Below are positions 8,561-17,785 of a stretch of DNA of 64,000 nt, one piece after another (the first letter of the stretch is position 1; every line of letters begins with the position of its first letter). Source of the stretch: Solihabitans fulvus (GTDB lineage Bacteria; Actinomycetota; Actinomycetes; Mycobacteriales; Pseudonocardiaceae); assembly GCF_008386585.1 (NCBI RefSeq), contig NZ_VUOB01000001.1, forward strand, positions 45,201 through 109,200. Reading direction: 5' to 3'. A model generated the notes under the pieces. The model saw only the letters and a program-made list of their open reading frames with translations, did no database searches and was not told where the DNA came from. The translations under genes were made by a program, and so were the position numbers.

Positions 8561-9850
8561 CTACGGGCCCTTCAGGGCGGTGTCGCCGTCCTGGGCGGCC
8601 TTGTGTAGCGCGGTCGCGGGATCGGTCTGCCCGAGCAGCGATCCGACCAGCGCCTGCCCGACGGCCGCCGACACCTTGGGATAGGCCGCGACGGCCGGCC
8701 GCGCCCGCGCGCCGGGCAGGTTGTCCACGAAGACCTGGATGCCGGCGACCCGCTTGACGAAGTCCTGGTAGCCGGGCTCCTTCAGCGAGGCCCGCCGGAT
8801 CGGCAGGTTGTCGACGCCCTGGGTCCACCTGATGTCCTGGGCGGGGTCGGTCAGCCAGGTGATGAACTCGATGGTGGCCTTGGACCGCGCCGAGCCGTTG
8901 TCGAACAGCACCCAGTCGTCCGCGCCGGAGATCGTGGTGTGGTTGCCGCCGAAGCCGGGCAGCCCCGTCACGCCGTAGTCGATCTTGGCGTCGACGATGT
9001 CGGGCAGCGCCCACGGCCCGGCCACGAGCATGCCCATCTTGCCGTCGTTGAACAGTTGGTTCATCCGCTGGCTGCTGGGATCGGAGTCCACGAACACCGA
9101 CTTGTCCACGGCCGCCATGTCGTGCACCAGGGACAGCGCGGTCCGGCCCTGGGGCGAGTCGAACGCGGTCGCGCTGTGGTCGGGGTTGAGGATGTCGCCG
9201 CCCTGCTGCCACAGCATCGGCCACAGCCGCCAGACGGTGTCCTCCGCCCCTGCCCCCGGCCAGCCCGTGCCGAACGTGCCGCTGCCGGCGTCGGTCAGTT
9301 TCCTTGCCGCGGTGCGGAAGTCGTCCCAGCTCCAGCTGTCGTTCGGGTAGCCGATCCCGGCCGCGTCGAAGAGCTTCTTGTTGTAGACGATGCCGAGGTC
9401 GTCTACCAGGGCGGGCATCCCCCGCACCCTGCCGTCCACGGACGCGGCCTGCTGTTCGGCCGGCCAGAAGTCGTCCCAGCCGAAACCGTTGGCGTGCACG
9501 GTGTCGGTCAGGTCGAGCACCTTGGGGCTGCGGGCGATGTTCGCGAGGTCCGAGCCGAAGATGTAGGCCACGTCGGGATAACTGCCGGCGGCGAGCGCCG
9601 CGGTCACCTTGGTGGTCATCTGGTCGGCGAGCACACCGCCCAAGTTGCCGTCGACCTCGATGTTCGGGTGGGTGCGGTTGAAGTCGGCGATCAGTCCGTC
9701 GATCGTCTTCTTGGCCGCGTCGTTCTGGCCGTGCCAGAACACGACTTTCACCTTGCCGCCGGACACGGTGTCGCCGCTCCCGCATGCGGCGAGCACCGAC
9801 GCGCCGAGCAGTACGGCGACTAGCAGACCAAGCGTCTTCGGTCTTCGCAT
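8561..9850 (-). CDS. Extracellular sugar-binding lipoprotein of the ABC importer
   Basis: 429 residues. A signal peptide with lipobox LAAC (Cys about residue 22) is followed by GSGDTVSGGKVKVVFWHGQND, typical of solute-binding family 1 (CUT1) proteins. The body contains GMPALVDDLGIVYNKKLFD and GPWALPDI, conserved in this family. A good ribosome site (GGGAG) lies before ATG 9850. It is first in the transporter set and captures the sugar outside the membrane. Confidence 0.92.
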   Translation of the reverse strand: MRRPKTLGLLVAVLLGASVLAACGSGDTVSGGKVKVVFWHGQNDAAKKTIDGLIADFNRTHPNIEVDGNLGGVLADQMTTKVTAALAAGSYPDVAYIFGSDLANIARSPKVLDLTDTVHANGFGWDDFWPAEQQAASVDGRVRGMPALVDDLGIVYNKKLFDAAGIGYPNDSWSWDDFRTAARKLTDAGSGTFGTGWPGAGAEDTVWRLWPMLWQQGGDILNPDHSATAFDSPQGRTALSLVHDMAAVDKSVFVDSDPSSQRMNQLFNDGKMGMLVAGPWALPDIVDAKIDYGVTGLPGFGGNHTTISGADDWVLFDNGSARSKATIEFITWLTDPAQDIRWTQGVDNLPIRRASLKEPGYQDFVKRVAGIQVFVDNLPGARARPAVAAYPKVSAAVGQALVGSLLGQTDPATALHKAAQDGDTALKGP

Positions 9851-9877
9851 GTCGAACTCCCATGTTCGTCGAGATGC

Positions 9878-10642
9878 TCAGATGCCGAGCAGTTCGCCTC
9901 CGTCGACGACCACGTCCTGCAACACGATGTGGTTGCTCTCCGGGGAGAGCAGGAACGTCGCCACGTTGGCCACGTCGGCTGGTGTGCCGACCCGGCCGTC
10001 CAGGATCGGGGACCGCAGCGACTCGGCGCTGCCGGCCGCCAGGTGGTCGACGGAGGGGTGGTCCTTGGCCAGCGCCCGCATCATCGGGGTGTCGGTCACG
10101 CCGGGCGAGATGGTGTTGACTCGCACGCCACGCGCGGCGACCTCCATGCCGAGCACTCGAAGTGCCTGGCGCATACCGGCTTTCGACGCGCAGTACGCCG
10201 CCTGGCGCATCCTGGGCAGCCGCGCAGCGATGGAGGCGACCGCGATGATCGAACCCGACCCGCGCGCCACCATGTGCCGCGCGTACTCCTGCGCGACGAA
10301 GTACACGCCGAGCAGGTTCACCTCGAGCAGCCGCAGGAACTCCGCGCGCTGCACGTCGAGCGCCGCGGCGGCCGCGAAGGCGCCGGCCACCAGCGCCACC
10401 CGCTCGGCGTCGGCGGTGCCGGCGACGAACGCCGACACCGCGTCGGCGTCGGTGATGTCCAGCTGTTCCGCGAACACGTCGAAACCCTCGGCGCACAGGG
10501 TTTCGGCGACCTGTTTGACGGCCTCGCCGCGCGCGTCGGCCAGCACCAGCCTGCGGGTCCACGGCGCGGCGGCGAGGTTGCGTGCCATCTCCGCCCCGAT
10601 GCCTTGCGCCGCACCGATCACGACGGTCGTGCCGGCGGTCAT
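9878..10642 (-). CDS. SDR-family oxidoreductase
   Basis: 254 residues. An N-terminal Rossmann motif GAAQGIG is followed by the SDR active site Ser (IAVASIAARL), YCASK (Tyr and Lys) and ISPGVTDTP. Its start overlaps the GH4 stop (ATGA 10639-10642), so it is co-translated with that enzyme. It probably oxidises or reduces the sugar released by the glycosidase; a specific substrate cannot be read from the sequence. Confidence 0.85.
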   Translation of the reverse strand: MTAGTTVVIGAAQGIGAEMARNLAAAPWTRRLVLADARGEAVKQVAETLCAEGFDVFAEQLDITDADAVSAFVAGTADAERVALVAGAFAAAAALDVQRAEFLRLLEVNLLGVYFVAQEYARHMVARGSGSIIAVASIAARLPRMRQAAYCASKAGMRQALRVLGMEVAARGVRVNTISPGVTDTPMMRALAKDHPSVDHLAAGSAESLRSPILDGRVGTPADVANVATFLLSPESNHIVLQDVVVDGGELLGI

Positions 10643-11961
10643 CGGTGCGCCCCGACCGTGCGGACGCCGTCCGGCATCAGGTCGCCGTGCGCCGCGATCA
10701 GGCTGTCGCACAGCCGCCGGATGTCCGGCAGCGACAGCGTGGCCGCGGTGTTCGGGTCGAGCATGGCCGCGTGGTAGACGTGTTCGCGCCTGCCGTGCAC
10801 CGCGGCGCGGACGGTCAGCTCGCACACGTTGAGGAAGGTTCGGTTGAGCGCGGCCAGCTGCGGCGGCATGGTGCCGACGCTGAGCGGCCGGACGCCGGTC
10901 TTGTCCACGACGCACGGCACCTCGACGCACGCGCCGCCAGGCAAGTTGTCGATCAGGCCGTTGTTCTCCACGTTGGCGTAGATCGCCCGCGAGTGTCCGG
11001 TCTCCATGGCGAGGATGATCTGCGGGGCGTACTCGTTGGCGCTGCCGGCCGGCCCCTCGTCGGCCGGCAGCGGCGCGTCCTCGGCGAGCAGCCGTCGCGT
11101 TTCCCGGTACTCCGCAAGGTTTTCCTCGCTCATCGCGACGTAGGAACCCGGCTCGATGCGGAAGTGGTCGATGTCGTCGTCGCGCCGCATGAACCACGGC
11201 AGGTACTCGGCGCTGTGCTCGCTGGACTCGCTCGGGAAGTAGCCGAGCCGCCGGTACAGCTCGACGCGCACCGTGCGGGCCAGCTCGGGATCGCGGTCGA
11301 TCGCCTCGTCCAGCCTCGGGTAGAGGTCCTTGCCCTCGTGTTCGAAGCGCAGCAGGAACGCCTGGTGGTTCACGCCGGCGGCCAGGAAGGAGACCTCCTT
11401 GGCCGGCACGCCGACGAGCGCGGCGAGCTTGTCGACGGTGTTGGGCACCGAGTGGCACAGGCCGACGACGCGCTGGTGCGAGCTCGCGCCGTAGGTCGCC
11501 CAGCACACCATCGCCATCGGGTTGGTGTAGTTGAGCAGCCACGCGTCCGGACACAGCTCGGCCATGTCTGCCGCGATGGCGCGCATGACCGGAATGGTGC
11601 GCAGCGCACGGAAGATGCCGCCGATGCCGAGGGTGTCGCCGATCGTCTGGCGCAGCCCGTATGCCGCCGGGATCCGGTGGTCGCGCACGGTCGCCTCGTG
11701 GCCGCCGACCTGGATCATGTTGATCACGTAGTCGGCGCCGGCGATCGCGGCCCTGCGGTCGAGGTGCGCCTCGATCCTCGGCGCGGCTCCCGCCGTGCAG
11801 GCAACCCTGCGCGCGATCGCCTCGGCGGTGGCGAGCCGTTCCGGGTCGATGTCGTGCAGCGCGATGGTGACCGTGGCGAGCGCGGAGTGGGAGAACAGGT
11901 CTGTGAGCAGCATCCTGGTGAAGGTGACGCTGCCGGCCCCGACAAAGGCGATTCGCGCCAT
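10639..11961 (-). CDS. GH4 family glycosidase (alpha-galactosidase/alpha-glucuronidase-like)
   Basis: 440 residues. The N-terminal NAD-binding motif FVGAGSVTFTR is followed by the GH4 signatures LLNYTNPMAM, CHSVPN (metal-binding Cys and His) and GVNHQAF. The enzymes hydrolyse glycosides by an NAD+- and Mn2+-dependent oxidation-elimination mechanism. The NYTNPM/CHSV set points to the MelA/LplD side of the family rather than the phospho-glucosidases, in line with an ABC rather than PTS uptake system. It is the first gene of the minus-strand operon, divergent from the amidohydrolase. Confidence 0.88.
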   Translation of the reverse strand: MARIAFVGAGSVTFTRMLLTDLFSHSALATVTIALHDIDPERLATAEAIARRVACTAGAAPRIEAHLDRRAAIAGADYVINMIQVGGHEATVRDHRIPAAYGLRQTIGDTLGIGGIFRALRTIPVMRAIAADMAELCPDAWLLNYTNPMAMVCWATYGASSHQRVVGLCHSVPNTVDKLAALVGVPAKEVSFLAAGVNHQAFLLRFEHEGKDLYPRLDEAIDRDPELARTVRVELYRRLGYFPSESSEHSAEYLPWFMRRDDDIDHFRIEPGSYVAMSEENLAEYRETRRLLAEDAPLPADEGPAGSANEYAPQIILAMETGHSRAIYANVENNGLIDNLPGGACVEVPCVVDKTGVRPLSVGTMPPQLAALNRTFLNVCELTVRAAVHGRREHVYHAAMLDPNTAATLSLPDIRRLCDSLIAAHGDLMPDGVRTVGAHR

Positions 11962-11969
11962 TTGGCCGA

Positions 11970-12030
11970 CTCCTCAGTTCTTCATCATGAACTAGATTTC
12001 CTTCATGGGAACCGAAGCTAACAGCGGGTC
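11970..12030. promoter_or_regulatory. Divergent control region with candidate IclR operator
   Basis: The 154-bp gap separates the GH4 operon and the amidohydrolase operon. It contains an inverted repeat AGTTC-N8-GAACT (11976-11993) with nested TTCAT-C-ATGAA (11981-11991), followed by a second imperfect element TTTCC-N5-GGGAA at about 11997-12012. The IclR regulator encoded at 14037 is the obvious candidate ligand-responsive binder. This is inference from position and symmetry. Confidence 0.5.
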
Positions 12031-12115
12031 CCCGTCCCGACAAGGCGATGCGTCCGCGTTATCCGCAGGAAGAACCCAAGTGGCCCAACCGTTTGCGAGC
12101 CAACTGGAGTGACAG

Positions 12116-13225
12116 ATGCACCGTTGCAGCAAGGAGCCCGCACTGGCGGACTACCGACCGCGCAGCCGGCTTCGGTTGCCGGCGCACGAGGTGCCGCGCG
12201 CCAGGTTCCCCGCCATCGACGCGCACAACCATCTCGGCCGCTGGCTGCACCCCGACGGCGACTGGGCGGCGCGCGAACTGTCCGGTAGTCGCAACGACAT
12301 GGACTGGGCCGCGCCGTCGGTGCCCGAGCTGCTGCGCACGATGGACGAGTGCGGCGTCGAGGCCGTGGTGAACCTCGACGGCGGCTGGGGCGCGGAGCTG
12401 CGCGCCAACCTGGACCGCTACGACCGCGCGCACCCCGGCCGGTTCCACACCTTCTGCCAGCTCGACTGGTCGCTGCTGCGCGAACCCGACGGCGTGCCAA
12501 GGCTCCTGCGCGGACTCGCGGACTCGGTCGCCGAGGGCGCGCGGGGCCTGAAGGTGTGGAAGACGCTCGGCCTGCACGTGCGCGACGGCGCCGGCGACCT
12601 GATGCTGCCCGACGACGAGTGCCTCGCGGACCTCTGGGACGCGGCGGGCGCGCTGGGCATACCGGTGCTGATCCACGTCGCCGACCCCTCGGCGTTCTTC
12701 GATCCGGCCGACGAACGCAACGAGCGGCTGGAGATCCTGCGCGCCCACCCGGACTGGTCCTACGCCGACTCGGGATTCCCCCGGCACGAACGGCTGTTGG
12801 CCGCGCTGGACACGGTGCTCGGCCGGCACCCCGGCACCGTCTTCGTCGGCGCGCACGTGGCCAGCTGCGCCGACGACCTCGGCCTGGTCGACAGGATGCT
12901 GGACGAGCACCCGAACCTGCGCGTGGACATCGGCGCGCGGATCGCCGACCTCGGCCGGCAACCCCGCGCCGCGCGGCGGCTGCTGCTGCGCCACCCCGAC
13001 CGGGTCCTGTTCGGCACGGACCACTTTCCGCCCAACCGCACCGAGTACGCCAGGTACTTCCGGTTCCTGGAGACCGACGACGAGCAGTTCCCCTACTCCG
13101 ACGACGACCCGCCCGGCTTCGGGCGCTGGGACATCTCGGCGCTCGACCTGCCGGACGAAGTACTGCGCGCCGTATATCGGGACAACGCGCTGACACTGTT
13201 GACACCGAAGGAGAAGCTGTCATGA
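12116..13225 (+). CDS. Amidohydrolase-family (amidohydrolase 2) TIM-barrel hydrolase
   Basis: 369 residues. The metal-binding DAHNHLG motif is at about residue 36, followed by GLKVWKTLGL (the Lys/strand region), PVLIHVAD, VFVGAHVAS and a C-terminal LFGTDHFP with the conserved Asp. This is the layout of COG2159-type hydrolases/decarboxylases. Neighbouring SDRs and a GH4 enzyme make a sugar-lactone or uronate-derived substrate likely, but this is not proven by sequence. Its stop overlaps the next start (ATGA 13222-13225), and a GGAG site precedes ATG 12116. Confidence 0.8.
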   Translation: MHRCSKEPALADYRPRSRLRLPAHEVPRARFPAIDAHNHLGRWLHPDGDWAARELSGSRNDMDWAAPSVPELLRTMDECGVEAVVNLDGGWGAELRANLDRYDRAHPGRFHTFCQLDWSLLREPDGVPRLLRGLADSVAEGARGLKVWKTLGLHVRDGAGDLMLPDDECLADLWDAAGALGIPVLIHVADPSAFFDPADERNERLEILRAHPDWSYADSGFPRHERLLAALDTVLGRHPGTVFVGAHVASCADDLGLVDRMLDEHPNLRVDIGARIADLGRQPRAARRLLLRHPDRVLFGTDHFPPNRTEYARYFRFLETDDEQFPYSDDDPPGFGRWDISALDLPDEVLRAVYRDNALTLLTPKEKLS

Positions 13226-14040
13226 CCGACCGTCTGCTCGGCAAGGTCGCGCTCGTCACCGGCGCCGCGTCCGGCATCGGCAGGGCCACCGCCACCGCGT
13301 ACGCCGCCGAGGGCGCGCGGGTCGTGCTCGCCGACCTGAACACCGAACGGGCCGAACAGGTCGCCGAGACCATCCGCGCCGACGGCGGGCACGCCGTCGC
13401 CATCGGGGTCGACGTCACCGTCTCCGCCCTGGTGCGGCGTCTGGTGGAACGGACGGTGGCCGAGCTGGGCTCGATCGACGTGCTGTTCCACTCCGTCGCG
13501 GACGTCCCGTTCGTGAACACGCAGGACGCGCGCCTGACCGAGCTGGACGAGCAGGTGTGGGACCGGATGATCCGGTTGTTCCTGACCGGAACGTTCCTGG
13601 TGTGCAAGCACGTCGGCCGCCAGATGCTCGCGCAGCGCGGCGGCTCCATCGTGCTGGTGGCCACCACCGACGCGCTGGTCGGCGTCGCCGGGCTGGACGC
13701 CTACACCGCGGCCAAGGGCGGCGTGCTGGCCTTGACCCGGTCCTTCGCCGCCGGCATGGCGCCGGACGGCGTGCGGGTCAACGCGATCTGCCCCAGCTTC
13801 GTCACCACCGAACCGCAACTGGAGTGGCTGGCCAACAGCGAGTCGCGGGCGCTGATCGACCGGCTGCACCTGTTGCCGATCCCCACGCCGGAGCAGATCG
13901 CCCCGCTGGCCGTGTACCTGGCCGCCGACGAGTCCGATGCGGTCACCGGCTCCACCTTTCCCGTCGACAGCGGCTACCTTGCCTTCAAGGCGAACCTCGA
14001 CGTGATGGGCGCCATGCGCGCGACGGAAGGACACCGGTGA
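13222..14040 (+). CDS. SDR-family oxidoreductase of the catabolic operon
   Basis: 272 residues with TGAASGIG, NAD-binding Asp after strand 2 (VLADLN) and active-site YTAAKGG. The usual catalytic Ser region reads VLVATTDALVG, where Thr replaces Ser at the expected position. The usual NNAG motif is replaced by FHSVAD. These deviations suggest a specialised or slow SDR. It is coupled to both neighbours by 4-base overlaps and is likely to act on the same carbohydrate pathway as the amidohydrolase. Confidence 0.82.
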   Translation: MTDRLLGKVALVTGAASGIGRATATAYAAEGARVVLADLNTERAEQVAETIRADGGHAVAIGVDVTVSALVRRLVERTVAELGSIDVLFHSVADVPFVNTQDARLTELDEQVWDRMIRLFLTGTFLVCKHVGRQMLAQRGGSIVLVATTDALVGVAGLDAYTAAKGGVLALTRSFAAGMAPDGVRVNAICPSFVTTEPQLEWLANSESRALIDRLHLLPIPTPEQIAPLAVYLAADESDAVTGSTFPVDSGYLAFKANLDVMGAMRATEGHR

Positions 14041-14795
14041 GCACCGAGCCGACAGTGGTGAAGTCCGCCGACCGGGTGTTGGCGGTCTTCGACCTGCTCG
14101 CCGAGCGCGGGCCCCTGTCGTTCTCCGACATCTGCGAGGCACTCGAACTGCCGAAGTCCTCGACGCACAACCTGTTGCACACCATGGTGATTCGCGGCTA
14201 CCTCGACCGCGACCCTCAGCAGAAGGCGTTCCGGCTCGGCGTCCGCGTCTGGCAGGTCGCCCAGCACTGCACCGACGTCGAGCACCTGCGCAGGCTGCTG
14301 CGGCCGCTGATGGAACGCCTGGTCGAACGCACCGAGGAGACCGTGCAACTGGCGACGCTGGACGGGGTCAGCGCGGTGTACCTGGAGATCGTGGAGTCCC
14401 CGCACCCCATGAAGCTCACCTCGAAGGTCGGCTCGCGGCTGCCGGCGCACGCCAGCGCGGTCGGCAAGGTGCTGCTCGCGCACCTGCCGGCCGGCGAGGC
14501 CGGGGCGAGGCTGGCCGGGGCGGACCTGGTCCGGATGACCGACCGGACCCTCACCACGGTCGACGCGCTGCTGCGCGACCTGGCGCTGACCAGGCAACGC
14601 GGCTACGGCCTTGACATGGAGGAGTTCGTGATCGGCTGTCGCTGCGTGGCGATGCCGGTGCGCAACGCCGATGGCACGGTCATCGCGGCGCTGTCGGTGT
14701 CCATCCCGACCCCGCGCTACAGCAGGGAGACCGCCGCGGCCGCGCGCGCCGAACTCGCCGCGACCGTCGCCGAGGCCGAGCGTCTGATCGGGTGA
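14037..14795 (+). CDS. IclR-family transcriptional regulator
   Basis: 252 residues from GTG 14037 (GTGA overlap with the SDR stop). The N-terminal winged helix has VLAVFDLLAERGPLSFSDI then LPKSSTHNLLHTM; the C-terminal ligand-binding domain has SRLPAHASAVGKVLLA and the Cys-containing GCRCVAMPV typical of IclR effectors. It is the last gene of the plus-strand operon and probably controls both divergent catabolic operons. Confidence 0.9.
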   Translation: MSTEPTVVKSADRVLAVFDLLAERGPLSFSDICEALELPKSSTHNLLHTMVIRGYLDRDPQQKAFRLGVRVWQVAQHCTDVEHLRRLLRPLMERLVERTEETVQLATLDGVSAVYLEIVESPHPMKLTSKVGSRLPAHASAVGKVLLAHLPAGEAGARLAGADLVRMTDRTLTTVDALLRDLALTRQRGYGLDMEEFVIGCRCVAMPVRNADGTVIAALSVSIPTPRYSRETAAAARAELAATVAEAERLIG

Positions 14796-14796
14796 A

Positions 14797-14829
14797 ACAC
14801 CCGCAGGCCAACGGGTGTGTCGGCCTGCG
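14797..14829 (+). terminator. Terminator after the IclR gene with two competing hairpins
   Basis: Just two bases after the stop, CGCAGGCC (14802-14809) pairs with GGCCTGCG (14822-14829). An alternative hairpin pairs ACACCCG (14797-14803) with CGGGTGT (14812-14818). The stems overlap and exclude each other. No U-tract is present, as is common in high-GC terminators. Confidence 0.5.
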
Positions 14830-14915
14830 TAAGACCGCATTGGGGGCTTGTTCACTCGAACCGTTTTGGCTTTGGTCGCCAGGACGTGTCGTTCGCCCTC
14901 ACCGTGGAGGCCCGC

Positions 14916-16880
14916 ATGCCCGAACTGTCCCGTCGCTCCCTGCTCAAGCTGACCGCAGCCGGCGCAGGCGGCGCCCTGCTCGGCGGCCTCGCCCCGAGCG
15001 TGCTCCGGCTCGACCGGCCGGCCCAGGCCGCCGGCAGCCTCGACGCGGTCAAACACGTCGTGGTGTTCATGCAGGAGAACAGGTCGTTCGATCACTATTT
15101 CGGTGGACTGTCCGGAATGCGCGGCTTCGACGACCGCACAGCGGTGCTGCGCAACGGGACCGGTGGGAAGACCGTGTTCGCGCAGCCGTCCGGCAGCGGC
15201 ACCGAATACCCGTTCCGGCTGGACACCACCGTGATGGACGGCCAGGGTGTCGCCGACCTCAGCCACAGCTGGTCGACCGGGCACCAGGCGTGGCACGGCG
15301 GGAAGTCGGACGCGTGGGTGGCCGCGAAGGGCGGCCTGACCATGGGCTACTACACCAGGGCCGACCTGCCGTTCCACTACGCCCTCGCCGACGCGTACAC
15401 CACCTGCGACGCGTACTTCTGCTCGGTGATGGGCCCGACCAACCCCAACCGGCTGTACGTGTTCACCGGCATGATCGACCCGACGGGCACCGGCGGCGGT
15501 CCGGTCACCGACAACACCGAGCCGGGCGGCGGCTTCACCTGGACCACCTACCCAGAGCGCCTCGAGTCCGCCGGGGTCAGCTGGAAGGTCTACCAGCAGA
15601 CCGACAACTACGACGACAACGCGCTCGCCTGGTTCGCGAACTTCAAGAACGCGCAGGCCGGGAACCCGCTGCACGACCGGGGACTGGCGACCGTGCCCGA
15701 CGTGGCGGCCGCGATCCGCGCCGACGTCACGGCGGGAACGTTGCCACAGGTCAGTTTCGTGATCGCGCCGGCGAACAAGTCCGAGCACCCGCCCTACCCG
15801 CCGGCCTACGGCGCCGCCCTGACGGCCGACATCCTCAACGCGCTGGCCGCCGACCAGGCGACCTGGGACTCGACGGTCGCGTTCCTGACCTACGACGAGA
15901 ACGACGGGTTCTTCGACCACATCGTGCCGCCGACGCCGCCCGCCGGCACGGCGGCCGAGTTCGTCGGCGGCGCGCCGATCGGCCTCGGCGTCAGGGTGCC
16001 GATGGTGGTGATCTCGCCGTGGAGCCGCGGCGGCGCGGTCTGCTCGCAGGTGTTCGACCACACGTCCGTGCTGCGCTTCCTCGAGGCGTGGACCGGGGTG
16101 CACGAGCCCAACATCAGCGACTGGCGGCGGGCCGTGTGCGGCGACCTGACCTCGGCGTTCGACTTCGGCGGCGCGGACACCAGCATCCCGACGCTGCCCG
16201 ACACGGCGGCGCTGGTCGCCGCGGCCGACCAGCAGCACAGGACGCTGCCGGCCGCGTCGGTGCCGGGCACCACCGCGCAACCCAGCCAGGAACCGGGCAC
16301 CCGCACCGCGCGTCCCCTGCCCTACCAACAGAACGCGACCGCGCGGGTCGACAGGGCGGCCGGCAGGCTGTGGCTGACGATGACCAACGCGGGGTCGGCG
16401 ACCGCCCACCTGGCCGCCTACGTCAACGCGTACCGCACGGACGGGCCGTGGCAGTACGACGTGCCGGCCTCGGGCACCGTCAGCGACTACTTCAGCGTGC
16501 AGCGGTACGGCAAGGGCAAGTACGACATCTCGCTGCACGGCGCCAACGGCTTCCTGCGCCGCTACGTCGGCGACATCAACGCGGCGGGCGGTGTCGTCGA
16601 GGTCAGCCCGGCGCTCGATCCGGCAACCGGTCTGCTCACGGTGAGCATGGCCAACACGGGCGCTGGCGCGGTGACGGTCACGGTGCGCGCCAACGCGTAC
16701 CGGACCGACGGCCCGTGGCAGTACCAGGTGGCCGCAGGCGCGACCGTGACCGACACGTGGAACGTCGCCGCCTACGGGAACCACTGGTACGACCTGACCG
16801 CGACCGTCGACGTCGACCCGCTGTTCTCGCGCAGGTTCGCCGGGCACCTGGAGACCGGCCAATCAGGCGTGACCGGCTGA
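14916..16880 (+). CDS. Tat-exported phosphocholine-specific phospholipase C
   Basis: 654 residues from ATG 14916, chosen because GGAGG lies just upstream and the first residues (ELSRRSLLKL) form a twin-arginine signal followed by a hydrophobic stretch ending AQAAG. The catalytic phosphoesterase domain begins VKHVVVFMQENRSFDHYFG and includes SHSW, FFDHIVPP and VVISPWSRGG. Two copies of a C-terminal beta domain (NAYRTDGPWQY repeated near residues 500 and 590) match the DUF756 repeats of bacterial non-haemolytic phospholipase C. The family cleaves phosphatidylcholine and sphingomyelin in phosphate scavenging; no Pho box was searched for. Confidence 0.92.
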   Translation: MPELSRRSLLKLTAAGAGGALLGGLAPSVLRLDRPAQAAGSLDAVKHVVVFMQENRSFDHYFGGLSGMRGFDDRTAVLRNGTGGKTVFAQPSGSGTEYPFRLDTTVMDGQGVADLSHSWSTGHQAWHGGKSDAWVAAKGGLTMGYYTRADLPFHYALADAYTTCDAYFCSVMGPTNPNRLYVFTGMIDPTGTGGGPVTDNTEPGGGFTWTTYPERLESAGVSWKVYQQTDNYDDNALAWFANFKNAQAGNPLHDRGLATVPDVAAAIRADVTAGTLPQVSFVIAPANKSEHPPYPPAYGAALTADILNALAADQATWDSTVAFLTYDENDGFFDHIVPPTPPAGTAAEFVGGAPIGLGVRVPMVVISPWSRGGAVCSQVFDHTSVLRFLEAWTGVHEPNISDWRRAVCGDLTSAFDFGGADTSIPTLPDTAALVAAADQQHRTLPAASVPGTTAQPSQEPGTRTARPLPYQQNATARVDRAAGRLWLTMTNAGSATAHLAAYVNAYRTDGPWQYDVPASGTVSDYFSVQRYGKGKYDISLHGANGFLRRYVGDINAAGGVVEVSPALDPATGLLTVSMANTGAGAVTVTVRANAYRTDGPWQYQVAAGATVTDTWNVAAYGNHWYDLTATVDVDPLFSRRFAGHLETGQSGVTG

Positions 16881-16930
16881 TCCGCGTTGTCTGCCCCGGG
16901 GGCGGGCCCAGCGCCGGTAATGTGGTCGGA

Positions 16931-17785
16931 GTGACCTCAGCCAGGCCCGCCCCAGGGAGACTGCTCGCCACGAGCGACATCCACGTCGCCTACGCCGAGA
17001 ACAAGAAGATCGTGCAGAACATGCGCCCCGACTCCTCGGACGACTGGCTGATCGTGGCCGGCGACGTCAGCGAGACCATGGCCGAGATCGAATGGGCGCT
17101 CGGCCTGCTCGCGGAACGGTTCGCCAAGGTCATCTGGGCGCCGGGCAACCACGAGCTGTGGACGCCGAAGAACGACCCGGTGCAGCTGCGCGGTGAGCAG
17201 CGGTACATGCACATGGTGCAGCTGTGCCGGCGGCTCGGGGTGCTGACCCCGGAGGACCCGTTCGCGGTGTGGGAGGGCGACGGCGGTCCGGTGACCATCG
17301 CGCCGCTGTTCCTGCTCTACGACTACAGCTTCCGGCCGGAGGGCACCACCAACAAGGAGGAGTCCCTGGCCTACGCGCACAGCACCGGGGTGGTGTGCAC
17401 GGACGAGTACATGCTGCACCCCGACCCGTATCCGAGCATCGAGGCGTGGTGTTGGGCGCGGATCGAGCACACCCAGCGGCTGCTGGAGGCGCGCGACCCC
17501 GACCTGCCGACGGTGCTGATCAACCACTGGCCGATGGTGCGGGAGCCGACGAGGATCCTGCGGTACCCGGAGTTCGCGCAGTGGTGCGGCACGGAGTTGA
17601 GCGCGGACTGGCACCTGAAGTACAACGCCGTCGCGTCGGTGTACGGGCACCTGCACATCCCGCGCAGCACCGTGTACGACGGGGTTCGGTTCGAGGAGGT
17701 GTCCGTCGGCTACCCGAGGGAGTGGCAGCGGCACAACCACCCCAAGGGCGTGCTGCGGCAGATCCTGCCCGAGGTGGCCCGGTGA
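16931..17785 (+). CDS. Metallophosphoesterase (calcineurin-like)
   Basis: 284 residues from GTG 16931. It carries the calcineurin motifs SDIHVAY, VAGDVSETM, APGNHELW, LINHW and YGHLHIP in order, so all five metal-ligand blocks are intact. It is a cytosolic enzyme with no signal peptide. Its stop overlaps the PPTase start (GTGA 17782-17785). The MPE-PPTase pairing is common in streptomycetes and related genera, although its purpose is unclear. Confidence 0.88.
   Translation: MTSARPAPGRLLATSDIHVAYAENKKIVQNMRPDSSDDWLIVAGDVSETMAEIEWALGLLAERFAKVIWAPGNHELWTPKNDPVQLRGEQRYMHMVQLCRRLGVLTPEDPFAVWEGDGGPVTIAPLFLLYDYSFRPEGTTNKEESLAYAHSTGVVCTDEYMLHPDPYPSIEAWCWARIEHTQRLLEARDPDLPTVLINHWPMVREPTRILRYPEFAQWCGTELSADWHLKYNAVASVYGHLHIPRSTVYDGVRFEEVSVGYPREWQRHNHPKGVLRQILPEVAR

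Noticed and set aside
12349..13225. Arg-rich plus-strand ORF leading into the second SDR frame
   Set aside because: It overlaps the amidohydrolase in another frame; the SDR start at 13222 with an ATGA overlap is far better.
13974..16862. Very long minus-strand ORF over the phospholipase gene
   Set aside because: It lies opposite IclR and phospholipase C genes with clear motifs; the open frame is a consequence of high GC third positions.
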